Assembly (NCBI GenBank): GCA_036501825.1
Contig: DASXZP010000044.1
Coordinates: 1 to 64,000 of the forward strand
Source of the DNA: JAFECT01 sp036501825
Lineage (GTDB): Bacteria > Pseudomonadota > Alphaproteobacteria > Caulobacterales > Caulobacteraceae
Reading direction: 5' to 3'
DNA length: 64,000 bases
Part shown: positions 23,550 to 32,019 of the stretch, in pieces
How positions within the stretch are numbered: the first letter of the stretch is position 1
How the letters are laid out: the number at the start of each line of letters is the position of its first letter
Position numbers and translations under genes: made by a program
The notes under the pieces: generated by a model
Told to the model about the DNA's origin: nothing
What the model saw: the letters and a program-made list of their open reading frames with translations, nothing else
Database searches by the model: none

Positions 23550-25136
23550 TTAGCGTTTCAGCCGCTGGATCAGGGCGGTGGTCGAGGGGTCGTGGACGCC
23601 GGCGGGGGCGCCTTCCAGTTCGGCGAGCACCCGCCCGGCCAGGGTCTTGCCCAGTTCGACGCCCCACTGGTCGAAGCTGTTGATCCCCCAGATGACGCCC
23701 TCGACGAAGGTCTTGTGTTCGTAGAGCGCGATCAGGGCGCCGAGGCGTTCGGGGGTCAGGCGGTCGAGCAGGATCAGGGTCGAAGGGCGGTCGCCGGGGA
23801 AGCTCCGTTGCGGCGCCAGGGCGTCGACCTCGGCGCTGGAGAGGCCCTTGCCCTGGAGCTCCGCGCGCACGTCGGCATCGCTGCGGCCGGTCATCAGGGC
23901 TTCGGCTTGGGCGACGACGTTGGCGAGCAGTTTGGTGTGCATGCCGACGGGGCCTTCGTCGCTCTCAGCAAGTGTGACGAACTCGACCGGTACGACGTCG
24001 GGGCCCTGGTGGATCTGCTGGAAATAGGCGTGCTGGACGTTGGTGCCTTCGCCGCCGAACACCGCGGGCGCGGTGGCGTGGGCGAGCGGCTTGCCGTCGC
24101 GGGTCACGCCCTTGCCGTTGGATTCCATCTCCAGCTGCTGCAGGAACGCGGGCAGGCGGCGCAGGCGATGCGCGTAGGGCACGACGGTGCGCGACGCGCG
24201 GCCGAGGCCGTTGCGGTTGAAGATCTGCGCCAACGCCAGCAACACCGGCGCGTTGGTTTCGAGCGGCGCGTCGCGGAAGTGGGCGTCCATCGCGCGCGCG
24301 CCGTCGAGCAGGCGTTGGAACGCATCCCAGCCGAGCGCACAGGCGACCGAGAGCGACACCGCGCTCCACAGGGAATAGCGCCCGCCGACCCAGTCCCAGA
24401 AGCCGAACACGCGCTGATCGTCGATGCCGAACGCCTTGGTCTTGTCGAGCGCGGTGGACACGGCGGCGAGATGTTTGCCGACGTTCGCTTCACCGACGCC
24501 CGCGACGAGCCAGGCACGCGCGGCCTGGGCGTTGGCGAGGGTCTCTTGCGTGGTGAAGGTCTTCGATACGATCACGACCAGGGTCTGCGCCGGATCGAGA
24601 TCGGCGGTGGCAAGGGCGAAGTCGGCGCCGTCGACGTTGGCGACGAAGCGCAGGTCGATCGACGGCTTCAACGGCCGCAGCGCGTCCCACAACAACCGCG
24701 GTCCGAGGTCGGAGCCGCCGATGCCGATGTGCAGGATGGTGCGCAGCTTGCCCTTCTGAACCTCGTCGGCGAAGCGCTGCATGCGCGTGCGCACCGCGTC
24801 GACGTCGGCCATGACCGGCGCGCCCTGCGCGGCGTAGCCGTCGCCCGCCTGCGCCCGCAGCGCCATGTGCAGGACCGCGCGGCCTTCGGACGCGTTCACC
24901 GCCTCGCCCGCGAACAGCTTCGCGCGCCAGCCTTCGACGTCGCTCGCCCGGGCCAGCGCCAGGGCGGCGTCCAGGGCGTCCAGGCTCCAAGGCTGTTTCG
25001 ACAGGTCCAGGGTCAGGCCGCAGGCTTCGACGGTCAGGCGGTTCAGCCGGTTCGGCTCGCGCCCGAACAGTGCTGCGATGGGCGCGCCGCCTTCGGCTGC
25101 GGCTTTCAGGGCGGTCCAGGCGGCGTCGGGGCTCAT
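23550..25136 (-). CDS. pgi: glucose-6-phosphate isomerase
   Basis: A 528-residue enzyme that interconverts glucose-6-phosphate and fructose-6-phosphate. Family motifs are in order: the sugar-phosphate binding IGIGGSDLGPRL at about 135, SKTFTTQETLANA, RYSLWSAVSLS, MESNGKGV, GEGTNVQHAYFQQIHQG with the catalytic His, and WGVELGK. It is transcribed toward hisS with IR-3 between. It is divergent from the short gene at 25228. Confidence 0.96.
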   Translation of the reverse strand: MSPDAAWTALKAAAEGGAPIAALFGREPNRLNRLTVEACGLTLDLSKQPWSLDALDAALALARASDVEGWRAKLFAGEAVNASEGRAVLHMALRAQAGDGYAAQGAPVMADVDAVRTRMQRFADEVQKGKLRTILHIGIGGSDLGPRLLWDALRPLKPSIDLRFVANVDGADFALATADLDPAQTLVVIVSKTFTTQETLANAQAARAWLVAGVGEANVGKHLAAVSTALDKTKAFGIDDQRVFGFWDWVGGRYSLWSAVSLSVACALGWDAFQRLLDGARAMDAHFRDAPLETNAPVLLALAQIFNRNGLGRASRTVVPYAHRLRRLPAFLQQLEMESNGKGVTRDGKPLAHATAPAVFGGEGTNVQHAYFQQIHQGPDVVPVEFVTLAESDEGPVGMHTKLLANVVAQAEALMTGRSDADVRAELQGKGLSSAEVDALAPQRSFPGDRPSTLILLDRLTPERLGALIALYEHKTFVEGVIWGINSFDQWGVELGKTLAGRVLAELEGAPAGVHDPSTTALIQRLKR

Positions 25137-25227
25137 GGCCCCGGACTAGCCCGATGCGGGCCGAAGGTCACCACTCGTTTACCGTTCCGGGCCCAGGATT
25201 CCGGCTCGCTCTTCGAGAGGATTTCCC

Positions 25228-25716
25228 ATGTGCGGCATGGCGCTCGCGGCTTCCCTGGCCCTGGCCGACCTCTATGGCGCCGGCGGCGCCGCGACCCTTC
25301 AGGCCAAGGCGGCGGCCCAGACCCAGGCGGTCAGCCCGCTGGCGGCCGAGCCCCTCTACGCCGACATCGTCGGCCGCGCCCGCGACCTGCGCGCGACGGT
25401 GATCGCGCTGGAGGCCACGCCGGGGCTGAAGGCCTCGACCACGCCCTTGCCGTTGGCCGGGTTCGATGGGGTGGCGGCCAAGGCCGCGGACCTGTCGACG
25501 CTCGACATGAAGGGACACGTCGATCTGGCGTCGCGCGACAAGGACGGGGACCTGAAGTGCATCCTGAAGGGCATCTCTCAGGACATCCCCAAGCGCGTCG
25601 CCGAAGTGCGCGACGCCAAGAGCGGGCCGGAGGAAGCGCGCGCGCTGGAAGACCTCGCCTACCTGCTCGACGACAACGTGGGCGTCATCACCGCCCCGCC
25701 GAAAGCGCCGGTCTAG
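25228..25716 (+). CDS. hypothetical protein
   Basis: A 162-residue protein that I do not recognise. The N-terminus (MCGMALAASLALADLYGAGG) is hydrophobic enough for a weak signal or membrane anchor. The rest is alanine-rich and predicted helical, with a central segment containing HVDLASRDKDGDLKCILKGI and two later acidic stretches. Alternation of charged residues suggests amphipathic helices. The start at 25228 has a GAGAGGA ribosome-binding site. It is divergent from pgi and converges on IR-4. Confidence 0.6.
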   Translation: MCGMALAASLALADLYGAGGAATLQAKAAAQTQAVSPLAAEPLYADIVGRARDLRATVIALEATPGLKASTTPLPLAGFDGVAAKAADLSTLDMKGHVDLASRDKDGDLKCILKGISQDIPKRVAEVRDAKSGPEEARALEDLAYLLDDNVGVITAPPKAPV

Positions 25717-25731
25717 GCGCTTCAAGAAAAC

Positions 25732-25914
25732 AAAAGCAAGAGGGGAGAGGAAGGACTCAAAGAACTCAAAGAAGAGCAAGAGGTCGTGCTTTTGCCCGTG
25801 AAGCGGGCCTTCTCGAAAATCTGACTGCGCCTTCGGCGCGTGCCCGAGAACCACAAACGCGACGCCTTACGCTTCTTTGAGTTCTTTGAGTCCTTCCTCT
25901 CCCCTCTTGCTTTT
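25732..25914. repeat. intergenic inverted repeat IR-4, perfect purine-rich arms
   Basis: Left arm 25732-25774 and right arm 25872-25914 are perfect inverted copies of 43 bp around 97 bp. The left arm is almost all purine and ends in the iterated word ACTCAAAGAACTCAAAGAAG. The loop holds small hairpins CCCG-TGAAG-CGGG and GCGCC-TTC-GGCGC. It fills the convergent spacer from 15 bp after one stop to 13 bp before the other. Confidence 0.94.
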
Positions 25915-25927
25915 TTTCACTTCTTCG

Positions 25928-28087
25928 TCAGCCCGTGCCCGCCGCCGCCTTGAGCGCTCGCACCACGACTCCCGGCGTCAGAACTTGCGGCAACACCTTC
26001 GGTGCTGAGCCGTCCGCGCCGTAGACGAGATAGAGCGGGACGCCGGTGCGGCCCTCTGCCGCCAGCGCCTTGGTGATTTCGGGGTCGGGGCGGGTCCAGT
26101 CGCCGACGAGGTAGGCGGCGTTGGTGTCGGCGAAGGCTTTGGCGGTGTCGCGGCTCGAGAACGCGACCTGCTCGTTGACCTTGCAGCTCACGCACCAGGC
26201 GGCGGTGAAGTTCACGAACACCGGCCTGCCCTGGGCGCGCAGGTCGGCGAGGCGCTGGGCGGAATAGGCTTCGGCGTGCAGGGACGCGGGGCCGCCTTCG
26301 GCGACGGCGCCCGCGGGTGCGCTGTCCGAGGCGGCGGCGAAACCGGCGAGCGTCAGGGCGCCGATCAGCGACACGACGGCGGCGACGAGGCTCGCGGTGG
26401 CGCGGCCGCCTTCCCCCTGGCGATGCTGATGCAGCCCGTAGAGATAGAGACACAGGGCGAAGGTCACTGCGGCGCCCATCAGAAGGCCCATCGCGGGGCC
26501 GCCGCTCTGTTGCGCGAACACCCAGGCCATGAAGGCCGCGGTCGCATACATCGGGAATGCCAGCAGCTTGCGCAGCGTGTCCATCCACGGCCCGGGCTTG
26601 GGCATCTTACGCAGCAGCGCCGGCGAAAAGCTCAGCGCGACGAAGGGCAGGGCGAGGCCTACGCCGAGGGCGATGAACACCGCGAAGGTCGCGACCGCGC
26701 CGGTGGTGAGTGCATAGCCGAGCGCCGACGCCATGAACGGCGCGGTGCACGGCGCTCCCACGACCACGGCGAGCACGCCGGTGAAGAAGGCGCCCGCGGC
26801 GCCGGGCTTGCGCTGCAGATCGGAGCCGACGCCCTGTAGCGACAGGCCGGCTTCGAACACGCCCGACAGGTTGAGTGCGACAGCGAGCGTCAGCAGGGTC
26901 AGCACCGCGGTCACCTTCGGCGACTGCAACTGGAAGCCCCAGCCCAGCGCCTGACCGGCGGCCTTGCCCGCGACCACCGCGATGGCGAGCACGAGGAAGG
27001 CGGAGAGCGTGCCGCCCAGGAAGAACAGGCCGTCGCGGCGCGCTTCCTTCGGCGCGTGGGCGCGTGAAGCCAGGGCCGCGGCCTTGATCGACAGCACCGG
27101 GAACACGCAGGGCATCAGGTTCAGCACCAGGCCGCCCAGCAACGCGAAACCGAGGGCGATGAACAAACCGCCGATCCCGCCCGCGGTCTTCGGCGCCTCG
27201 TCCGCGGCCAGCACGAGGCCCAGGCCGGACGCGCCCGGCGGCGGCGCGGCGTTGGGCTTGGCGACGATCTCCCAGGCGCCGGACTTGGTCGCGAGCACGC
27301 CCGCGAGCGGAACAGAAAGCGCACCAGCCTTCGCCAGCGACGGCGACGGTTGCAACGTCAGCGTCAGGCCATCGGGTCCGCGCTCCACCGCCTGCCGCGC
27401 GGGCATCAGCACGCTCGACGCGTCGTTGGGGAAGAAGTAGGCGCCGTTCGCATCGACGCCCTTCAATGGACCGCCCGCGGCGGCGAGCACGATGGCGCCC
27501 TTGGTGAAGTTCACCGACGCTGTGAAGGGAGCAGGCTTGGGCGCCTGGGCGATGACGCGCGCGACGTCGGCGCCCCATAGCGGCGCCGGCTCCGGCTTGC
27601 CGGTCGAAACCGGCAGCGCGAGTTTCAGGTCCGCGCTTTCGGGAATGCACACGTCCTTGCAGACGAGGATGTCGAGGTGCGCCGATAGCGCCGCGCGGTC
27701 GCCGTTCGTCGCGCTCGCCGGAACCGTGATCGCGACGGGCAGGAAGACCTGGCCCTCGTAGCCGTAGGTCATCAGCTGCGCCTGGCGCAGACGCTGCGGC
27801 AGGGGCCACACGGTGTCGCCGGCTTTCCAACCTGCGGGGAGGGTCCATTTCAGGTCCGGCGGCAGGCCCGCGTCGCCGGCGTTGCGCCAATAGGTGTGCC
27901 AGCCCGGCGCGATCTTCTCGCGCAGCGCCACATAGGTCACGGCGCCCGGCTGGACGGTGGCGGTGAGGGGCGCGAGCTCGACCTCGACGTGGCCGGTGTT
28001 CACTGCCTGGGCGAAAGTCGGAGCGGCGAAGACGCAAAGGACCGCGGCGACCGCCTGGACGAGGGCTCTGAAACCGCGCGGGACCAT
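25928..28087 (-). CDS. DsbD/ScsB-type thiol:disulfide interchange protein
   Basis: A 719-residue inner-membrane protein that passes electrons from cytoplasmic thioredoxin to the periplasm. Order of domains: signal peptide (about 1-27); a periplasmic N-terminal domain with the cysteine pair Cys143/Cys147 in LVCKDVCIPE; eight or so membrane helices of the CcdA/DsbD type with Cys residues in LMPCVFPVLS and GAPCTAPFMA; and a C-terminal thioredoxin domain with AAWCVSCK (Cys632/Cys635). The N-terminal domain is longer than in E. coli DsbD and points to the ScsB/DipZ-like group. No partner cytochrome c or Scs genes are adjacent. Confidence 0.9.
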   Translation of the reverse strand: MVPRGFRALVQAVAAVLCVFAAPTFAQAVNTGHVEVELAPLTATVQPGAVTYVALREKIAPGWHTYWRNAGDAGLPPDLKWTLPAGWKAGDTVWPLPQRLRQAQLMTYGYEGQVFLPVAITVPASATNGDRAALSAHLDILVCKDVCIPESADLKLALPVSTGKPEPAPLWGADVARVIAQAPKPAPFTASVNFTKGAIVLAAAGGPLKGVDANGAYFFPNDASSVLMPARQAVERGPDGLTLTLQPSPSLAKAGALSVPLAGVLATKSGAWEIVAKPNAAPPPGASGLGLVLAADEAPKTAGGIGGLFIALGFALLGGLVLNLMPCVFPVLSIKAAALASRAHAPKEARRDGLFFLGGTLSAFLVLAIAVVAGKAAGQALGWGFQLQSPKVTAVLTLLTLAVALNLSGVFEAGLSLQGVGSDLQRKPGAAGAFFTGVLAVVVGAPCTAPFMASALGYALTTGAVATFAVFIALGVGLALPFVALSFSPALLRKMPKPGPWMDTLRKLLAFPMYATAAFMAWVFAQQSGGPAMGLLMGAAVTFALCLYLYGLHQHRQGEGGRATASLVAAVVSLIGALTLAGFAAASDSAPAGAVAEGGPASLHAEAYSAQRLADLRAQGRPVFVNFTAAWCVSCKVNEQVAFSSRDTAKAFADTNAAYLVGDWTRPDPEITKALAAEGRTGVPLYLVYGADGSAPKVLPQVLTPGVVVRALKAAAGTG

Positions 28088-28200
28088 GGAAAACCGAACT
28101 CCGAAAGCCCCGGATATATGGTCGAGATTGCGCCCTGGGGCCAGTGGGGCATGATCGCGGAACCATCGTCCGGGATCGAATCGCGCAGGAGCGCTCGAAC

Positions 28201-28587
28201 ATGACCTTCGACGACCTGGAGATCGGCCAGGTGATCTCGCTGGGCGCCATCGCGCTGGACCGCCGCGCGATCGACGGCTTCTGCGCGATTTTCGCCCCCG
28301 ACTGGAATCCCGAGAACGGCGCGCCCGACGCGATGGTCTACGCCATCTGGTCGCGGCTGGAAGCCGACGGATCGAAGGCCCTGCCGCAGTCCAAGCGCCT
28401 CGCGGTCGACGCGTTGCGCTGGGTGCGCAATCCCCCGCCGGGCGAACTGATGCGTGCGCGCATGACCATCATGGGCAAGGACCCGGTCGGCGAAAGCAAG
28501 GGTGTGGTCATCGCCCAGCATGATCTGTTGGATGAGGCGGGACGGTTGGTGTTCTCGTGCCTGACACGCTCGGTTGTGGGGCGCTGA
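28201..28587 (+). CDS. MaoC-like hotdog-fold dehydratase family protein
   Basis: A 128-residue protein resembling single-hotdog MaoC/acyl dehydratases. It opens FDDLEIGQVISLGAIALDRR, which matches the FEDLxVGxxxxxxxxTxxRxxI start of the family, followed by IDGFCAIFAPDWNP. The usual catalytic Asp/His pair (D-x4-H in the hydratase motif) is not obvious: after FAPDWNPE the expected His is replaced. It may therefore be a non-hydratase member or act on another thioester. The start at 28201 has AGGAG at 28187-28191. It converges on IR-5. Confidence 0.75.
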   Translation: MTFDDLEIGQVISLGAIALDRRAIDGFCAIFAPDWNPENGAPDAMVYAIWSRLEADGSKALPQSKRLAVDALRWVRNPPPGELMRARMTIMGKDPVGESKGVVIAQHDLLDEAGRLVFSCLTRSVVGR

Positions 28588-28595
28588 CTCGCGCG

Positions 28596-28776
28596 CCTCT
28601 CCCCCCACTGGGGGGAGACAGCCGCGCAACGCGCGGCAGAGGAGGGCCGCCGCCGCGACGCTCTGTGATTGGCGTCAAACGTCGCGCGCACGTCTCGCGA
28701 TTTATTCAAACGTCGGCGCACCGGCCCCCCTCTGCTCGCTTCGCGAGCGGTCTCCCCCCAGCGGGGGGAGATGGGG
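28596..28776. repeat. intergenic inverted repeat IR-5 with two hairpins per arm
   Basis: Left arm 28596-28649 and right arm 28721-28776 are inverted copies. Each arm carries hairpin 1 (TCTCCCCCC-ACT-GGGGGGAGA on the left, AGC loop on the right), a second hairpin and a conserved AGAGGAGGGCCG-type end. The second hairpin differs in sequence between arms (GCCGCGC-AAC-GCGCGGC versus GCTCGC-GAA-GCGAGC, read in the same sense) but keeps a perfect stem. It runs from 8 bp after one stop to 1 bp before the other. Confidence 0.93.
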
Positions 28777-28777
28777 A

Positions 28778-29575
28778 TTAGGCATTCGCCGCGGTCGGGG
28801 CTTCCTGGCTTTGGCGTTCGAGTTGGAGGGCGACCAGCTTGTCCCACGCGAGCAGCGAGATCAGGTGGGCGTAGATCTGGGGCAGGGCGCCGTTGTCGCG
28901 CAGCGTGACGAACTTGTCGTGCGGCAGCTTGTTCAGCTTCTCGTTGGAGATCGCCCAGTAGTCGGCGAGCTTCACCGGGGGCACCGCGCTGCCGTCCGCG
29001 GCGGTCGGCTGGAACGTCGCTTCGCGGAACTCGAACAGGTCGAGGTCGGTCATCATTGTGACGAACTGCTGGGTGCGCTGACGTTCGGTTTCGAACTCGG
29101 TGCAGAACTGCATGGCCGACTGGGTGTAGGGCGAGGGCTGGCCGTTCTCGAAGAACGGCACTTCGGGATTGTCCGACACGAACGACGCGTTGCGGTCGAC
29201 GCACAGAACCATGCGGTCGGAGCCTTCGTCGTTGGCGAACACGAAGGGATAGCGGCGCACGAAGCTCGGGATATAGGCGTCGACGCGGAATTCTCCGTCG
29301 CGGCTGACGAACAGGTTCTCGTTCTGACGCAGACCCATCACCGCCAGCGGCACCTTGGCCTCGCCCAGGAAGATGATCGGGTAGCTGAGGCCCGCGCCGA
29401 TGAACTCGGCCACGGTCAGGGGGATCAGGTTGGTGTTGGCCACGAAGCCGTACGGCTTGGCCGTGCGGTTGACCCCCAGACCCCCATGGACCTGGGCGCT
29501 CAGAGGTTCGGGCTTCTCGTAGAAAAGCACGTTGCCGGAGAGCGATACGCCGGTGTCGAGGTCGGCCTGTTCCAT
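28778..29575 (-). CDS. SapC family protein
   Basis: A 265-residue protein of the SapC family (segments GFVANTNLIPLTVAEFIGAG, YPIIFLGEAKVPLAVMGLRQ and VDAYIPSFVRRYPFVFA are characteristic). The name comes from a Campylobacter S-layer locus, but the molecular role is unknown. In Caulobacterales the family often sits near TonB-dependent receptors and sugar catabolism genes, which are not seen here. The start at 29575 was chosen because family homology begins there. A much longer open frame upstream is antisense to the hydrolase gene and rejected. Confidence 0.88.
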   Translation of the reverse strand: MEQADLDTGVSLSGNVLFYEKPEPLSAQVHGGLGVNRTAKPYGFVANTNLIPLTVAEFIGAGLSYPIIFLGEAKVPLAVMGLRQNENLFVSRDGEFRVDAYIPSFVRRYPFVFANDEGSDRMVLCVDRNASFVSDNPEVPFFENGQPSPYTQSAMQFCTEFETERQRTQQFVTMMTDLDLFEFREATFQPTAADGSAVPPVKLADYWAISNEKLNKLPHDKFVTLRDNGALPQIYAHLISLLAWDKLVALQLERQSQEAPTAANA

Positions 29576-29622
29576 GGTCCACAAGTCTCTTGAAAGGTGA
29601 GCGGCGCTTCTAGCCGAACCCG

Positions 29623-29672
29623 GCGGCCCGGGCAACGCAACGGACGTGGGGCGCGAACCCGTCCCGGGCCGC
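29623..29672. promoter_or_regulatory. 10-bp inverted repeat in divergent SapC / hydrolase spacer
   Basis: GCGGCCCGGG (29623-29632) and CCCGGGCCGC (29663-29672) are perfect inverted copies 30 bp apart in the 165-bp divergent spacer. It may be an operator pair or a loop. No regulator gene is adjacent. Confidence 0.4.
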
Positions 29673-29740
29673 ACGCCTTGGACGGGTGCTGGAATGCGAA
29701 GGTCCGCGTCCTTAGTTAGGGGGAGACAGGAGGCCGGTCG

Positions 29741-30643
29741 ATGGACGCCGCCCGATTTCAGGAGCCCCGCCGCCGGATGGTCCCCATCCGCAGCCCCTGG
29801 GGCGACGGCGAGATGTCGGTGCTCGACTTTGGCGATGGGCGCCGCCCGGTCGACGTGGTCTTCCTCCATGCCAACGGTTTCAACGCCCTGACCTACCGCA
29901 CCCTGCTGGCCCCGTTGTCGGCCACGCTGCGGATCGTGGCCCCCGACCTGCGCGGCCACGGGGCGACCATGCTGAAGGCCGAACCGCACGGGCGGCGCTC
30001 CTGGCGCGACCTGCGTGACGACGTGCTGGCGCTGCTGGATGAGCTCGGCGGGCCGCCGGTGACCCTGGCCGGCCACTCCATGGGCGGCACGGTGGCGCTC
30101 GAGGCGGCGGGCGCGCGGCCCGACAAGGTCTCCAACCTCGCCCTGTTCGACCCGGTGATCTGGACGCCCCTGATGCTGGCCTTGGCGCGGATGCCCGGGG
30201 CGCGGGCCCTGACCGCCGCGCGGTTCCCGCTGGTGCAAGGCGCGCTTCGCCGCCGCTCCGTGTTCGCCGACCGGGCCGAGGCGTTCGCCGCCTACAAGGG
30301 AAGGGGGGCGTTCGCGACCTGGCCCGGGACCACCTTGGCCGACTACGTCGCCGGCGGCCTGATCGAGCGCGACAACGGCACGGTCGAACTGGCGTGCACG
30401 CCGGCGTGGGAGGCCTCGAACTACATCGCCCAGGCCAACGACCCGTGGCGCGCCCTGCGCCGTTTCGATAAGCCCACCACCATCCTGAAGGGCGAGCGCT
30501 CCTCGACCTGCCTGGTCCCCGACCGCGCGGGCCTCAACCCCCGCTACGCCCGCCTGCGCGTCGAAACCGTCCCCGGCACGCACTTCTTCCCGATGGAGCG
30601 CCCGAACCTGGTCAGGGACGCGATCCTCGACGCGGCGGTCTAG
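29741..30643 (+). CDS. alpha/beta hydrolase
   Basis: A 300-residue cytoplasmic alpha/beta-hydrolase. The oxyanion-hole region is VVFLHANGFNALTYR, the nucleophile elbow is GHSMGG with Ser at about 111, and the C-terminal His is in VPGTHFFPMERP. An acid residue is probably in the KGERSS segment after the last strand. The cap domain lies at about 150-230. Substrate is not predictable; relatives include esterases and haloperoxidase-like enzymes. Divergent from SapC. Confidence 0.88.
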   Translation: MDAARFQEPRRRMVPIRSPWGDGEMSVLDFGDGRRPVDVVFLHANGFNALTYRTLLAPLSATLRIVAPDLRGHGATMLKAEPHGRRSWRDLRDDVLALLDELGGPPVTLAGHSMGGTVALEAAGARPDKVSNLALFDPVIWTPLMLALARMPGARALTAARFPLVQGALRRRSVFADRAEAFAAYKGRGAFATWPGTTLADYVAGGLIERDNGTVELACTPAWEASNYIAQANDPWRALRRFDKPTTILKGERSSTCLVPDRAGLNPRYARLRVETVPGTHFFPMERPNLVRDAILDAAV

Positions 30644-30699
30644 CGGGGTCTATCCTCGCCGGCGATTCTGCTCGGAGCTTGGCTAAGGGGAGATACGCC

Positions 30700-31095
30700 A
30701 TGACCGCACTTTCCGCGCTCAAGATCGCGCTCGTCGTTTTCGGCGCCGCGTTCCTGCTCATCTATCCGCTGGCGATGTTCTGGCCGTCAGGCTGGGCCTG
30801 GCACAGCGGGCAGCCGTTCTCAAACGACTACTACATGATGATCGTCGGTGTTTACGCCGTGTTGGGCGTCTTTCTCATCCTCGCCGCGCGCGATCCGCTC
30901 AGCAACCGCAGCCTCATCTGGTTCACGGTCGTCTCCAGCGTCGTGCACGGCGCGATCATGGGCGTGCAATCCTTCGGCATGGGCGAAGGCATGCACCACA
31001 TGGGGCACCTGGTGGGCGACGTTCCGGCGCTCTTCCTGATCGCCGTTATCCTCGGCGTCTTGCTTTGGCGCGCCAAAGCGCCGGCGGCGGTGTGA
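30700..31095 (+). CDS. DUF6632 family membrane protein
   Basis: A 131-residue protein with four membrane helices. The pattern FLLIYPLAMFWPSGW, YYMMIVGVYAVLGVFLILAAR, LIWFTVVSSVVHGAIMGVQS and MGHLVGDVPALFLIAVIL fits DUF6632, which is of unknown function. The start at 30700 has an AAGGGGAG ribosome-binding site; an upstream in-frame start at 30679 is less likely. It converges on the next gene with a 6-bp gap. Confidence 0.75.
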   Translation: MTALSALKIALVVFGAAFLLIYPLAMFWPSGWAWHSGQPFSNDYYMMIVGVYAVLGVFLILAARDPLSNRSLIWFTVVSSVVHGAIMGVQSFGMGEGMHHMGHLVGDVPALFLIAVILGVLLWRAKAPAAV

Positions 31096-31101
31096 GGACG
31101 G

Positions 31102-31887
31102 TCAACGGTCGATGCCCTGCGGCCGCAGAGGATGGGCGCGGGCGCTGGCGATGAAATCGCGGGCCGGCGCCGCGCCGTAGTCGGATGGCGTCGTCGTCGC
31201 GATAGGCTGACAGATCGACGTGCTCTCGACGCTTCTGGAGAGCACCTTGTTGTACCGGTTCCGGTTGAAGGGGATGTGGTAGGCGTCGAGCGCCTGGTGC
31301 GCGCGCACGCCCATGCCGCCGATGATGCTGTCGAGGTAGCGCGCCTCACTGATGGCTTGGCGGTACTTCGCCGCGTCGGCGGCGTCGAAGGGGCGTCCCG
31401 GCCCCGCGAGTCCGTAGAGGGTCGTCCAGACCGATCCCTCCGCCCGGTTGTTCGCGTCGTCGACCAGCCCGATAAATTTGTAGGCGCTGGAATAGCCGAT
31501 CACCTCGTCGGGACTGAGGTGGGCGACGGTCTGGCCGCTCGCGGCGCTTTGCCAGGCGCCTGAGCCCCACACGAACACGGACGGAAAGCCGGGCTCCCCC
31601 ATGGGCGGCAACCGTCCGCTCTTCGCCGCCGTACCGACGACCGCCGCGAGCTCGTCGAGGCGCCGTTCGACACAGGCGCTGGCCCTCGCGCGAAATTCCG
31701 CCTGACCCAGAAGCGTGCCCAGCTCGACCGAAAGACGCTGCTTCGCCTCGGCCACCTCCTGGCCCCGGTGAACCGCTTCGACCAGCTGCTCCAGGCCGAG
31801 CGCGATCACGATGCCGCAGATGATGGTCGCGATCTCGATGGCGAATTCGCGCCAGTTGTGGGCCGCCTTCGGCTTGTGAATGTCCAC
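31102..31887 (-). CDS. single-TM membrane protein, paralogue of the gene at 952-1695
   Basis: A 261-residue protein of unknown function, paralogous to the one at 952-1695. It starts at a GTG (31887) with a GGGGGAC ribosome-binding site. The N-terminus DIHKPKAAHNWREF is followed by one membrane helix (IEIATIICGIVIALGLEQ) and then a helical soluble domain with CVERRLDEL and LSPDEVIGY, both conserved with the paralogue. The C-terminal 60 residues differ. Topology is probably short N-terminus inside, domain in the periplasm. No catalytic motif is seen. Confidence 0.72.
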   Translation of the reverse strand: MDIHKPKAAHNWREFAIEIATIICGIVIALGLEQLVEAVHRGQEVAEAKQRLSVELGTLLGQAEFRARASACVERRLDELAAVVGTAAKSGRLPPMGEPGFPSVFVWGSGAWQSAASGQTVAHLSPDEVIGYSSAYKFIGLVDDANNRAEGSVWTTLYGLAGPGRPFDAADAAKYRQAISEARYLDSIIGGMGVRAHQALDAYHIPFNRNRYNKVLSRSVESTSICQPIATTTPSDYGAAPARDFIASARAHPLRPQGIDR

Positions 31888-32019
31888 GCCCGTCCCCCGA
31901 TTAGTCGCCTCGGCGGGCGTACCACGGATCGCCCAGGGGCCGGAAACCGCCGGCCGCGAGTTGACCCGAGGCTCAAGCTCGGCTCAGTTCTGGACGGGTT
32001 CGGCGGTCGAGGGGAAGTC

